DNA from: Emiliania huxleyi CCMP1516
Taxonomy: Eukaryota; Haptophyta; Isochrysidales; Noelaerhabdaceae
DNA length: 62,512 bases
Assembly (NCBI RefSeq): GCF_000372725.1
Contig: NW_005201327.1
Span: 193,484 to 255,995, forward strand
Direction of reading: 5' to 3'
Every line of letters starts with the position of its first letter. Within the stretch, counting starts at the first letter, position 1. The notes below the pieces were generated by a model. It was given only the letters and a program-made list of their open reading frames with translations. It ran no database searches and was not told the DNA's origin. Below are positions 50,447 through 61,963 of this stretch, one piece after another. A program made the translations under genes and the position numbers.

Positions 50447-50683
50447 GGTGACAGGTGTGTGCACGGACACACTCAGACGGACGCAGCAGTGGACCGGGCC
50501 GCGTGCTGCCGTGTGCACCGAGTTCCGAAGGACCGCGTGGTCCGCGCCGCCACGCCGGCCGCGGCCGCGAGAGTCGCGAACGCCGGTGCACGCGCCAGAG
50601 CCCAGAGGAGCGGCGGCGCCCCCGCGTGCGCGGCCTGCGTGCGGCGCGGTGTACGTCTCTCTTCGCGCAGGGGCTCCCTTATC

Positions 50684-51970
50684 TTTGACAAGTGCGCCAT
50701 CGTTCCAATGATGGCCGCCATGCTCGTCTCGATGGTCGAGTCGGTTGGAGACTACTACGCCGCCGCGCAGCTCGCGGGCGCCCCGCCGCCGTCGGGTCCC
50801 GTCATCTCGCGCGGCCTCGCCGGCGAGGGGTGGGGTCTCATTCTCTGCGGCCTCATCGGCACCGGCAACGGCACCACCTCGTACGGCGAGAACATCGGCG
50901 CGCTCGGCGTCACCAAGGTTGGCTCGCGCGCCGTTGTGCAAGCGGGCGCGTGCACGATGATCATCATGGGCTGCTTCCCCACCGCGACGATTCACCATTC
51001 GGCCTGGAGGGAGATGCATGCGGCGGCGGGCCGCGCAGGGAGGAGGGAGCAGGTGCGGTTTGTCTCGGCGAGCCAGTTCGGCGCGGGCGCGTTTTTGAAC
51101 GCGATCCCGACCCGCGCGCACTTCCGTCTGCCCTCGTACGTGCTGCGCTTCGCGCTGCAGCGCCGCTTCGGATTACACCTGTCGATGATGACGGACGTCA
51201 TGGCGGACGGCATCTACAGCCAGCACGGTCTGCCCTTTGACGCCCTTGGCGACGTGGCGCAGAACGACGGCGCGGCGGGCCACCAGACGCGGCACAAGGA
51301 GGTCCTCCTGGACCTTGTCGAGCTGCTGCGGGGCAAGCTGGGGCGCGGCGCGGTGGAGCACGAGTTTCACTGCGAGCACAGCACTACGAGGACGGACTTG
51401 TACATTTACCAGGGCGTGATTGGGGACCTGCCCTGCATCGGCGACACGAAGATCTTTGCCGGTGTGCCGTCGGACCCCTCGGGGGTGGGGCGCATGGGGG
51501 CGTTTGTCGCTTGCGGCAACACGCTGCCACGCGCCCGCGAGACGGTTCTGGGCGTGGAGGGCGGGGACAGGGGTGGGAGGGTGGGGATGTGGGACCCGCG
51601 GACGGGGACCGGGACGGTCGAGGCTGTCAAGGGCCAGTACACGGACGCAGAGGGGAAGTGCCGCGTGGAGGCGCTGCTCTTCGAGGAGTTCGGCGCAATG
51701 AGCGCGGGGGTGGAGGAGCTGCTGATGCGGGTGGCTAAGGTGGCGGGCCGGAAGCTCACGTGGTGGCAGTACGACCAGACGTCGTGGTCGGCGCGCGAAT
51801 GGATGCCGTTTGCGCTGCAGCGACTGTCGGTGCAGCTCTGGACGGCGCTCGCGGACGAGGCACAGCGCGCCATTGGTGCGGCGTCGCGCGACCGCGAGGG
51901 ACCGCGGGGGGGGGGGGGGGCTAGCGGGATGGGGGGTTCTAAGGGGAAGGGAGCGGGGGGCGCCCAGTAG
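50684..51970 (+). pseudogene. Chimeric ORF: NAT permease gene copy joined to retroelement polymerase C-terminus
   Basis: One open frame (to 51970) starts with permease text nearly identical to the intact gene at 56018-58658: LIFDKCAIVPMMAAMLVSMV, GPVISRGLAGEGWGLILCGL, SYGENIGALGVTKVGSRAVV, CTMIIMGCFP. At 50983 it switches to retroelement text: FVSASQFGAGAFLNAIPTRA, HFRLPSYVLRFALQRRFGLH, ADGIYSQHGLPFDALGDVAQ, ALLFEEFGAMSAGVEELLMR, TSWSAREWMPFALQRLSVQL. The intact permease has a 76-bp intron after GEG, and the copy joins the two exons exactly. The 3' end is followed by the retroelement tail. The listed 5' extension to 50459 is not permease text. It is probably not a functional protein. Confidence 0.75.
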
Positions 51971-52093
51971 GGCGCCGGCGCCCCAGCGTAGAGGGCCTCG
52001 TGTAGCCCTCCTTTTGGTATATTTAAAAGAAATGGTGGACGGAAAGTCGAGGTCGGGCCTCGAGAGCTGCCTTCCTGCTCTCTTGCGCCGCCA

Positions 52094-52522
52094 ATGATCG
52101 CTCTTCAGCCCTCGCCGTCGCGTGCGCGTGTCGTCTCGTGCTCCGTCGCTTTGGCGCTCTCGCTGACCGCCGTCGTGCTGGTCCTCGCGCGGAGCTCCGC
52201 CATCGCCGCAGGCGCCATCGCCGTCTCTGCCGACGTCCCCGCCTCCACCATGTCCGCCTCTGCCCTCACCGGCGGCATGGTGAAAGGCACCGTCGAGGCC
52301 GACCGTGCCGGCTTGCCCACGGGCCGTGGCATGAAAACAAACGCCTCCGAGTCCAGCGGCCGTGGCACCACCACGCGCGATCCTGGCTGCGGCCTCCAAC
52401 CCCTGCCAGAGCTCCTTGGATGTGCCACGCTGGCTCCTTGGATGTGCCGTTGCGCGAGCTTTTGCTGCCTTTCCGACTGCATCGACTACCCCGCCGCTTG
52501 CGGCGGCTGCAGTTTCTGCTGA
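52094..52522 (+). CDS. Small secreted Cys-rich protein
   Basis: Signal-like start (VVSCSVALALSLTAVVLVLA) from Met52094, a polar middle (MVKGTVEADRAGLPTGRGMK) and a C-terminus with twelve cysteines (PWMCRCASFCCLSDCIDYPA, ACGGCSFC). It follows the retroelement tail by 60 bp. A competing frame (52138-52554) is Arg-rich and less convincing. No family recognised. Confidence 0.35.
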   Translation: MIALQPSPSRARVVSCSVALALSLTAVVLVLARSSAIAAGAIAVSADVPASTMSASALTGGMVKGTVEADRAGLPTGRGMKTNASESSGRGTTTRDPGCGLQPLPELLGCATLAPWMCRCASFCCLSDCIDYPAACGGCSFC

Positions 52523-53531
52523 GACGGAATGACCAATGCGACTATCCTGGATGATTGGCAGGCCAATCTGGTCGTGGCGCTCGATGCCGGCGCTCCTCCG
52601 AGATCTCGCCTTCGTCGCCGTGACATCCGCATGCTGCGGACACCGCCGCCCGTACTCTCTTCTCTCTCCTACCCTTTGGCCAGGCGGGGGCGTGCATTCG
52701 CTCTCCACTACACCACTGGTTGGCCGTGGCGGTGGCCGCCCGTACTCTCTTCTCTCTCCTACCCTTTGGCCAGGGGGGGGCGTGCATTCGCTCTCCACTA
52801 GTTGGCCGTGGCGGTGGCCGCGCGTACTCTCGCGTTCTCGGCTCCCACGCTCTGCCATGTGCGCTTCGTAGAGTCTCGGCCTGTCTGGTCTGGTCTCTCT
52901 CCGGGCACTGGGCTCTGCGTCTGGTCTGCGGGGTGGCAAGGCATGGCTAGATATCATGTGGCGGGCCGCCTACGGTAGGCCCCTGTGATCGGAGGTAGAA
53001 AAAAAACGGTTCATGTTCATGTTACAAAAACAAACACGATCGAGTAACCGCTTATCTCCTCCACTCCGCGCGGCAGGCTTCACCCGCTACCGCGCCTACC
53101 CTCGGGCTCGGCTCGAACACAACCCATTTTGGGGCGCACCTGGGGCATCAACCATGTCTATATGCACAGGCGATTTGCTGCATGTGCAATACGGCCATGA
53201 TAGAGCGAGGGGTGAGTGCGAGCGCGCGGGACTAGGCGGAGTACTTGCGATGGCGGTGGCGGGTGACGGTCCCAGCAAGGGGTGACAGGCGAAAGGCGGC
53301 ACGATAAATCGGGGACCAGGGTCAGGGTAGGGAGTTATCAGCTCGGCTCTATCTTATATGCCCACTCAACTGGAACGCGATTGTAGTAGGGTCTCTCCGA
53401 TTCTGGTGCCAATAAATAAATAAAACGGACTCACCAAACAAGGGGTGGGAGAAGGACAGGGTCCCCACCTGCGCGAGCAGGATCTTGTAAGGACGATTCT
53501 GGTGCCAACTTCATAATAAAAGATAGGGCAT
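52523..53531. repeat. Spacer with 90-bp tandem repeat (52648-52840), no gene seen
   Basis: The unit ccgtactctcttctctctcc, taccctttggccaggcgggg, gcgtgcattcgctctccact, gttggccgtggcggtggccg occurs two and a half times with a period near 90 bp. The rest of the stretch, including aataaataaataaaacggac at 53410, has no supported feature. Confidence 0.55.
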
Positions 53532-54259
53532 CTAAGCGGGTGCAGCACCCGCGCCGGTCGCCGCACCCGCACCAGCAGGCGCCGCGCTGGCCGTCCCCGC
53601 GCGGGTGGCTCCGATGGCCGCCGCGCCGGCCGCCCCGCGGGCCTCCACACCGGCGAGGTCCTCCATCGGCATCGCCGTGCCGGCGGGTGCCCCTCCAGTC
53701 AGTGGGTGCCACCGCTCCGGTGGTCGCCTCGCCGGTGGTCGCCTCGAGCGGGTTGGCCGGCTGCGCCGGCCAATCTCTCTCTCAATCTCGGTCGAAGCGG
53801 CCCCAGCAGCGCCGCCTGCGCCGCCGTCTGCTCCTCCGCCGTCCTCCGCCTCTTCTCCTTCGGCGCATCGGCCCACCCCTGGTGCTGCTCGGCGCGCCGC
53901 TCGCCCTTCTCGAGCCTCTCCCTCTTCGTGGGCGGACGGGCGTACGCGAACAGCTCGTCGGCGTCGCCCGCCGCCGCCCGCCTTTCCGCGGGCACGGTGC
54001 GCACCGCCTCCGCCGTCCACGCCTTCCGCAACGCCGCGCCCCGGCCTTCGCCGAGCCGCTGGAATGGTCCGCCGCCGTCGGTGTTCGCCGCCGCCGCGGC
54101 CCAGGCCGCCGCGGTCAGCGCCGCGCCCTGACCGACAAACGCGCACAGCGGATCCGGCATCTGGCCCACCGCCTGCCTCGCCCCGCGGTGGCCAGACCCT
54201 CTCTTCCACCCTTTGTTTGTGCAATCGCGCTTGTTACGCCGGATCGCACACCGATTCAT
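53532..54259 (-). CDS. Hypothetical Ala/Arg-rich protein
   Basis: The frame 54259-53699 reads MPDPLCAFVGQGAALTAAAW, NTDGGGPFQRLGEGRGAALR, KAWTAEAVRTVPAERRAAAG, DADELFAYARPPTKRERLEK and HQGWADAPKEKRRRTAEEQT, which looks coding. A second frame on the same strand continues to 53532. The 5' end (MNRCAIRRNKRD) enters dispersed repeat R, so the true start is probably the Met at about 54161. No family recognised. Confidence 0.4.
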
Positions 54260-54813
54260 TATCTTTTGTCCGTCCCGCCGCCCGCCGCGCGGCCAGACTC
54301 CACATCACCTCAATGTAAACGAACATTGATTGGAAGGCGAAACACAGTCCGACCAACGACTGGGACACCTCCAACGCGGTATGGGTGGACGCAGGACGGG
54401 CGATGACGGTCACACAGGAGCGACACACAGAACCACAAGACAAGACACTCAGCCAACGGGGCGGCTGCCACACATCCTGAGCGAACTTCCCTAGTCACCC
54501 GCGGCCGGACTCCATCCGGCACGCGTCGCTGGGCGCTCAGAGCTGCGTCCCCTGCTCGCCACCCCAACGCCCAAGGCGCCCGAGTGAACGACAGGCGGCA
54601 CGCGAAGACTGGTTGCAATCCGGCCGACCGCCAGGCCGCGGGATGATGCGTGCGTGGTCTTGTAGTGGCTCTCGGAAGCTCTCCTCTCGGGCTAGGAGCC
54701 AGCCCCTCTCCCTTGCCCCCGGAACACTGTGTCCGAGTCGAGGCGTGTGCTTGCCGGTCGACGGCCGCGCGCGGTTGGCATTGTGACGAAGGTTGCGCGC
54801 GGCCGCGGCGGAC
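54245..54813. repeat. Dispersed repeat R, copy C (head and full body)
   Basis: This copy has both the 85-bp head (as copy B) and the full 485-bp body (as copy A). It ends gttgcgcgcggccgcggcg and within 15 bp is followed by the ~590-bp dispersed repeat. Confidence 0.85.
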
Positions 54814-54827
54814 TGTGACTGGGCGGT

Positions 54828-55415
54828 GTACGTGGCTGGGTTCACAGCGATTGTAGGAAAAATGGGGGGACCAACTCACGGTCGCGGCCTTCCGACTCGC
54901 GCCTCCGCCTCACTGGCACTATTGCAGCCCTGGCCGGTGCGCGTGCAGAGTTGAAGTTCCCGAGTAAAAATTCGAACGCGTTCTCTCCCGGTGACCAAAA
55001 AATGTCCACCTCAGAGGCACCTCCGGAGGCAGGCCGCCGCACGCCGGCGACACAGCTCCAGCTATCGAACTGACCCTCAGCTCCTCTCAGAGCGGGAACT
55101 GTGACGAAAGTTGACTGAGTCGGTTGTCAGGAATAATCATACGGATCACATGGTGGCTCTTTCATGACGGGAGACGCCCGACCACTCCTGGGTGGCACTG
55201 CCACCGGTGTCGCTCGACGTCCTGTCGACAGCGTGCCGACAGCGACACAGACCATGTGGGACGCGTCGAGTATCGACCTCTACTGCTTACCCAGCCTTCG
55301 AGTGTATCCTGGCTGTGGTCCCACACCCACTGGTGTCCATCTCAGAGACCGCAGGAGGTCATGAGGGTCGATGGGAGTGCCAACCCCACAATGCCTATAA
55401 AAACCCAGCCCAGTA
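54828..55415 (+). repeat. ~590-bp dispersed repeat, copy 2 (inverse of 6858-7445)
   Basis: Begins tacgtggctgggttcacagc and ends tataaaaacccagcccag. A TATA-like box close to the right edge would drive transcription rightward, as in a long terminal repeat or a promoter-carrying element, but I find no second copy nearby that would make an LTR pair. Confidence 0.8.
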
Positions 55416-56017
55416 ACACCGGCATGTGTCTTTTGTTGTGTGACGAGAGGGGACTTTAGCAACCCATCAAACAAATCAAACACAGTTGACAATTTTGCTT
55501 TTTGGCACTCGCGCGCTTGCTTTTTTATATACACTCTCCAAGGCGCTGCAATTTTGGGGGCCTCTAACCCTGTTCACGCGCGCAAGAGGGAAGAGCGCCG
55601 AGGTACGGAAATGGAAGCCAGGTGAGTCCGTGAGAGCAAATGGCGTCACGCTCACGCCTCACCGTGGTGGTTCACGCCTCGGAGTGACGCACAACAGATC
55701 TAGAGATAGAGACGAGAAAATGCATCCTCTGACCTCTCACATTACGCACAAACCGGTCGCGCGTTCTCGACACAGCACACACACGTATCATGTGCCATTG
55801 TACACAAGTGTGCAAGCCCCCCCCACCCACCCACCCACCCACGAAAAACGTACCAGTACACGCTCCCTCTTGCTGGACCGGGCACACACAGTCCGAGGCG
55901 CGAGGGCAAGCGTCGTCTACATCTTGAGGCACACTCGAAGGCGCGTCGCGTAACTGCGTGCGCACCCCGTAGGAGACGCGGTAGCAGCTCTCCTAGATGC
56001 CTTTCGGCGGCGCGGGC
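55416..56017. other. Intergenic, no gene seen
   Basis: AT-richer sequence with a short (ccca)n tract (55817-55842). The forward frame 55486-55953 has no domain text. Includes the 3' side of the permease gene. Confidence 0.45.
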
Positions 56018-56333
56018 TCACGCCTCTTGCTTTGTGATCGCGGGACGAAAGGCGGGAATGAAGGGGCAGCACATCTCGCAAAGGTCTCCGGAGCTCGACA
56101 TCGGCCCCTCCGGAGGCACCTCTGGCCACGTCAGCTTGTGCGGCTTCTCGGTGACGGACTCGACGGCGTCGAGGTAGGAGCAGTTGCGGAAGATGGCGGC
56201 GAGGTTGAACGACCCCCACTTGGGGAGGCCTGAGGCGGGATACACAGGGCTCGCACGGGTAGGAGTGAGACTCTCCCCGCATCCACATCTCGCCTCTACG
56301 TCTCGAGACACATCTCGGCACATACATCTCGGC

Positions 56334-56366
<33 letters not shown>

Positions 56367-58658
56367 ACGTCTTCGGTCCCCGCGGTAGGCCCCGCGATCT
56401 CGGCACATCTCGGCTGTATCTCGGGCGGCTGCCCCCACCGTACACCGAAGTGAACTCAGGGTCCGTGTGGCCGCCCTTGCGAGTCGAGTCCCACGCCGTC
56501 ATGCCTGTGGAGCGGGAGGGGCTGGGGTGGAGGGGCGGGGGGCGGGTGGTGGGCAACCTTAAGTGAGGCGCCTCCCATCTCTCCTGGTGTACGGGTGTGG
56601 CGGCTGTCCCGAAGTCTCAAGAGTGGGGGGGGATGGGTGGCGGGGGGGAGGTGGGGGGCTAAGAGTGGTAGACTCCCGCGCCTCGCTCCGCGCGCGTGCC
56701 CGGGATGAGGTTGTCCAGGAGGACACCCGCGAGCAGCGAGACGATCATCGTGTTGCTAAAGAAGACCTGGGACACCGAGAGATGTGGCCGAGATGTCGCC
56801 GAGTTCTGGCCGAGATGGAGAGCCGAGATGGAGAGCCGAGATGGAGCCGAGATCAGCCGTGATCAAGCCGATGTGGCCGAGATGTCGCCGCCGAGCTGCC
56901 GGGCGGCCGCAGTTGCCGCCTTTGTGTTTTGGGCGTCCGAGCACGGCTCGCCCCACGGGCCGGTGTTGGCAAAGTAGCCGGCGGGCCCGCCCAGCGCGAG
57001 GCCTACAAATAACGAAACTCTGTGCTAGGAGACGGGTACGAAGGGGGCTCGGGTCCCCGCCCAGCGAAAGGCCGTTGTAGATGCAGAAGCCGAGGATGAA
57101 CAGGTTGCGCGACGAGTTGAGGTCGACGTGCTGGAGCTGCGCGAGGCCGCAGGAGCAGATGAGGCCGAACAGGCACATGTAGAGACCGCCCACGAGCCAG
57201 CCAGGCATCGCGGCGAACACGGCGCCAAACTTGGGGAAGCAGCCCATGAAGATCATCGTGCACGCGCCCGCTTGCACAACGGCGCGCGAGCCAACCTTGG
57301 TGACGCCGAGCGCGCCGATGTTCTCGCCGTACGAGGTGGTGCCGTTGCCGGTGCCGATGAGGCCGCAGAGAATGAGGCCCCACCTACGCGTGCCACAGCC
57401 GCAGCTCTGCGGACAAGCTTCAGAAGACCGGCCACAGAGGGCACTGCTAGCACACGCGCCCTTCTCCTGCGAGGCCGCGCGAGATGACGGGACCCGACGG
57501 CGGCGGGGCGCCCGCGAGCTGCGCGGCGGCGTAGTAGTCTCCGATCGACTCGACCATCGAGACGAGCATGGCGGCGATCATGGGCAGGATGGCGCACTTG
57601 TCGAAGATGGGCGCGCCCCACTGACCCGGGTACGGCCACCTGAACCACTTCGAGTCCTCGATGACCTGGCTCGACGTCTTGCAGATCGCGTAGCGCCCGC
57701 CGAGGTAATCGTCGTCCATGCCGCCGGCCGCCTGCGCGATGGCACCGATACCCCACGCCACCATCACGGTCCACAGCACCGGGAAGAGCGCAAAGATCTT
57801 GATGCTCGCTCCCCCGATCTTGAGGTTGACGAAGCCGAGGAGCTGCGAGAAGACTACCATGCAGATAATGACCGCCGCGGCATATCCTTCGCAGCCGGGC
57901 ACGGGCAACGGACGTTGGAAGTTCCCGTTAATGTTTGGGGCAGTATACAGCCCGAGCCCAACCATGCACACGGTCGGGGCGATCGTGAGCGGCGAGATGA
58001 AGCGCGTGAGCAGGCCGAGCACGCCCGAGTAGCCAAGAGCAACCTGGATGAAGCCGCACGTCAGGATGGCGCCTTGGATGCGGCGCATCGTCTGCTCGAA
58101 CTGCTCCTCCGCGCCGATCTCTCCGGAGGCGACCATCGCCCTGACCTGGCCGATGACGGCAAAGGTGGGGCTCAAGAAGGCAAACGAGCCGCCCTGCACG
58201 ATGGGCAGCCGGTCCCCGATGGTGGTCTGAAGGAGTGTGTTGCAGCCGGAAACGAAGAAGATGGTGCAGATAACCTCGGCCATCTGCGTCGGCGTGCCGC
58301 CCATCTCCGGCACGATGAGGAGGGGGATGAGGGCCGTGGCGCCGAGCATGGTGAGGTAGTGCTGCGGCGGAGGCGGGGAATGGTGAGGCGGTACCAGAGG
58401 AAGGCGGCTTGCGCGGAGCGGCGGGATACCTGGAATCCGAGGATGACGCCGAGGTAGGCGGGAGGCACGTCACTGACGGTGTACAGCATGCCGCCATTCT
58501 TTGCCTGTGAGGAGGAGCAGGAGTCGCCGCGGCTCGGATCGGCGTCAAGCGGCGGCGGCGGCGGCGGTGAGTATTGAGCATACGGCGGCCGCACTACGCG
58601 AGTGGTGCAGCGTGTGTGTGCGCACCTTCTGTTTGAATGACTTGTCCATGACTTCCAT
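56018..58658 (-). CDS. Nucleobase-ascorbate transporter family (NAT/NCS2) permease
   Basis: Exons on the reverse strand: 58658-58626 (MEVMDKSFKQK), 58504-58430, 58361-57460, 57383-57073, 57002 to about 56935, 56766-56682, 56504-56439 and 56229-56018. Phases agree where both ends are fixed. Readable family text: LGVILGFQHYLTMLGATALI, GDRLPIVQGGSFAFLSPTFA, IFDKCAILPMIAAMLVSMVE, the NAT signature ENIGALGVTKVGSR, VFFSNTMIVSLLAGVLLDNL and GLPKWGSFNLAAIFRN. NAT proteins are about 12-span plasma-membrane carriers of uric acid, xanthine, uracil or ascorbate. Introns have GT or GC donors and AG acceptors. The intron between about 56935 and 56766 consists of catctcggct units, and that at 56439-56230 contains repeat C. 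An intron-less partial copy of exons 3-4 lies at 50684-50983. Confidence 0.9.
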
Positions 58659-59036
58659 GTCAATAGCAAAGCTCGGCCCTACGAACTCAGGCGTCAAATA
58701 GCAAAGCTCGGCCCTACGAACTCAGGCGGGCTTGCAGCTGTGAATGATAGCAAAGCTCGTCCCGGCTAGGGACTTGGAGATCCAGCCGGCTCGAGGGCGA
58801 CTGTTGCCGATGCGAAAGCGAGAGCCCCAGCGGCAGCCTGAAACAAAGGCCGAGCCTCCCCAGCCGGGAGAGGCGAACTTGTAGCCGCCACGCCTCGGTT
58901 CGCCGTCGAGGCGAGCGAGGGTGGAGGCGGCTGACTCTACAGTCGAGATTTGCACACCCCGTTGTATACATGTTCGCGCTGCATTTTGTGCGCGGACTTG
59001 TATCCGGCGGGCGCTTTGCACACCCCGGTTGTATAC
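58659..59036. repeat. Short direct repeats, no gene seen
   Basis: The unit atagcaaagctcggccctac, gaactcaggcg occurs twice at 58664-58725, continues gcttgcagctgtgaatgata, and the latter part recurs at 60118-60185. Around 58955-59060 a 72-bp unit (gcacaccccgttgtatacat, gttcgcgctgc) is duplicated just before and within the next coding start. Confidence 0.7.
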
Positions 59037-59912
59037 ATGTTCGCGCTGCTAGTCGCAGGGCCCGCTGCTCCGACAATCGGCGCGCGCGCGGCCGCGAACG
59101 ACGAGACTCCCGCTGGCGACAACCAGCGCAACGTTCTTCGCCACCAAGCCCGTTCCGGCCTCTTTGCGTCCACCCCCTCACCCGTCGGCGCTAGCATATT
59201 GGGGGGGGCAACCTCGGACACACCAGCCCCCTGCCCGGGCAGCCTGCCCGACTCGTGCCCCTCTGGCTACCAAAGTGTGGTGGCTGGGTGTTACCAGGCC
59301 CCTGCTTGCCCAGCCGGTTCAGAAGAGATCTTGACGATCTGCTACGCCAGCTGCCCAAGCGGCTACACGGTGAGCCTTGATATCTTTTGCAAGAGCATCC
59401 CGGCCCATTGGTATGATATTCCGCATTCCGTCAGCAGACCGAAAGTGCCAAAGACCAATGGCGTCGGTCTTAAAGCGTTCGAGTGCCCCCCTGGCACCCG
59501 GCTTGCGGGCGCCAAGGCCATTGGTATTAGCGTGGGCTACTGCTACCAAGACTCGTGCTTCGATCAAACCATCGGGGGTGAGGTGGTCAACGCTGTTGGA
59601 GACATCGGCTCGCTATTCACCAGCTCGTACGCCAACTACGAGAACATCGAAAAGATTGAGGAGTGCCTCAAGGCGAATATGAACAACTTTGCGGACCCCT
59701 GGCCGGGCATCGAGACGGCGGTCAAGCAGATGTTCTCAAGCACGACTGGCTTCATCAGCATCGGCTACGACGCCTTCCACTCTTTCGTCGAGCCCTCCCT
59801 GCAAACGGGGTTGCTGGACGTCGACACCTTCGTTGGCTTCCTCACATCGAGCTACAGGGTCTCAGTTACAGCCTTGGGCGCGACGGCCGGTGATAATGCC
59901 AACCTCACGTAG
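59037..59912 (+). CDS. Secreted Cys-rich protein of unknown family
   Basis: From Met59037 the frame has a leader (MFALLVAGPAAPTIGARAAA) and then paired-Cys modules: PCPGSLPDSCPSGYQSVVAG, CYQAPACPAGSEEILTICYA, SCPSGYTVSLDIFCKS, FECPPGTRLAGAKAIGISVG. A helical domain follows (VVNAVGDIGSLFTSSYANYE, IEKIEECLKANMNNFADPWP, LQTGLLDVDTFVGFLTSSYR). About 292 residues, one exon. CPSGY-type modules recall EGF/tyrosine-kinase-Cys-rich repeats, but I do not name a family. The frame is open 29 codons further upstream, through the duplicated 72-bp unit. Confidence 0.7.
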   Translation: MFALLVAGPAAPTIGARAAANDETPAGDNQRNVLRHQARSGLFASTPSPVGASILGGATSDTPAPCPGSLPDSCPSGYQSVVAGCYQAPACPAGSEEILTICYASCPSGYTVSLDIFCKSIPAHWYDIPHSVSRPKVPKTNGVGLKAFECPPGTRLAGAKAIGISVGYCYQDSCFDQTIGGEVVNAVGDIGSLFTSSYANYENIEKIEECLKANMNNFADPWPGIETAVKQMFSSTTGFISIGYDAFHSFVEPSLQTGLLDVDTFVGFLTSSYRVSVTALGATAGDNANLT

Positions 59913-60403
59913 AAACCATCACATTCACACTAGATTCCGCCGCAATCCTTGAGGTTGTTAGTCGAATATATCCACATGGCTCAAGGGATTTTATCCCTTT
60001 TGGTTTGGAGATTCGTGTTTTGGTTTCGGGTTTTGGGTAAAACGTGTTCGTGTATACTGTACGGAACTCGCTTCAGCGCGATGCGGCCCCTTGGCTCCAC
60101 TCCTATGCGGTGAGCCTCTAATCGGCCCTACGAACTCAGTCAGGCGGGCTTGCAGTTGTGAATGATAGCAAAAGTTCGGCCGCGCGTGGTAGGCCGCAAG
60201 ACGACCGAAGGCCTCTGGTACCCCTGCCCTGCTGATGTGGATCAAAATCGAGCGGATCGCCGCCTTTGGTACCCCAAGGTGGGCTGCACCACGCGCTCTA
60301 CGCGCTCTACCCTGGGGTGCCGGCGCATTTTGGTTGAGTCGGATGACAAGAAAGAGAAAAACTCGCGCCTGAAGGACAGACTCCATACCCCCGATACCCG
60401 CGA
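59913..60403. other. Intergenic, no gene seen
   Basis: Contains one diverged copy of the 58664-58760 repeat at 60118-60185 and an otherwise featureless promoter side of the next gene. Confidence 0.45.
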
Positions 60404-61925
60404 ATGGCCGCCAGCTCCGACAACGCCGGCAACGCCAGCGCCGAAGGCCCATCTCTCCGCACAGTCGTCTGCGGCCTCTCCCTGCCGTCGTGCGTCTTCA
60501 ACTCGTCAAACCCGTTCGCAACATCACTCGAGGACCTCCAGGCGCTCGACGCCTCCGCCGCCGGCGCCGTCGCCACGCGCACCGCGTGCCCCGGCTTTGT
60601 GCACGATGAGGCTACGATGAAGTGGGCCTCGCCTGACGGCGCAAACACGATCAACTGCCTCGGCTACTCGCCGCTCCCGTTCGAGTACTACACGGGCTGC
60701 CTGCCGCAGCTCTCCGGCGCCAAGCCCTGCTGGCTCTCCATCTCTGGCAGCGCGGAGGAGGTTGGTGCGATGGTGCGCGAGGCTGCAGCGCTGGCACCGT
60801 CCCTGCCAGGCGGCCTCGCGGTGGAGATCAACCTCTCGTGCCCAAACATCGCCGGCAAGCCTCCCCTCGCGTACGACTTTGACGCGCTGCGAAACTACCT
60901 CGGCACCGTCTTTGCTGCCGGGCCGCCGCCGCCGACCCTCGCGGTCGGCGTCAAGATGATGCCGAGTTCTTATTAGTAGTAGCATCATCATCACCATCTT
61001 CTTCTTCTTCTAGGTCGGCGTCAAGACGACGCCCTATTTCTACGACGCGCAGTACACCGGCGCCGCCGCCGTGCTGAACGGCTGCCCGCACCTGTCCTTT
61101 GTCACCGCCATCAACACGGTCGGCAACGGCCTCTACGTCGACGTCGCCACAGAGGCGCCCCTCCTCGCTCCCAGCTGCTACGGCGGGCTGGGCGGCGCCG
61201 CGGTGCACGCCGTCGCCCTCGGCAACTCACACCATGAGCTATCAACACCATTAGCTATCATGACTCATAACAGGTGCACGCCATCGCCCTCGGCAACTCA
61301 CACCATGAGCTATCAACACCATTAGCTATCATGACTCATAACAGGTGCACGCCATCGCTCTCGGCAACGTGCGGAGGCTGCGTGCGCTGCTGCGGCCGTC
61401 GATCGCCGTCATCGGCTGCGGAGGAGTCGACTCTGGGGAGGCTGCCCTGCCCCTAGAAGCGGAAGACGTACGCGCACTCTTGTGTGTGGGGAGAGGTATC
61501 CCCTTACCTTACCTCAGGCTGCCTTCCGCCACCTGCTCTGCGGCGCCTCGGCGGTGATGGTCGCCTCGGCGCTCCTGCACGAGGGCGTGGGCGTCTTCGC
61601 GAGGGTCGAGGCAGAGCTGCGCGGCATCATGGCCTCCAAGGGCTACTCCGCCGTCGCAGACTTCCAAGGCGATCTGGGGAGATCTGGGGAGATCTGGGGA
61701 GATCTGGGGAGACTCCACCACGCCTCCGCATGCCCCGCCCCTCCTCACGCCCCGCGCCTCTCTCTGTATGCGCCCGCGAGGGTGCCTCCCTATCCCATCT
61801 CCCCATCTCTCCCCAGCTCTCCCCAGCTCTCCTCATAGGCAAGCTGAGGGAGCCAGCCGCACCGCAGCAGCGCGCCGCCGCCCCGTGCGCCGGCCTCGCG
61901 CCCCCTGCCACCAACGGCCGCAGCA

Positions 61926-61963
<38 letters not shown>

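Noticed and set aside
50459..50683. N-terminal extension of the chimeric permease/retroelement ORF
   Set aside because: Arg/Ala-rich text without relation to the permease; an AG just before the permease text makes it likely non-coding.
57231..58457. Forward 408-residue frame
   Set aside because: Antisense of permease exons 3-4, which carry the family signature in the reverse frame.
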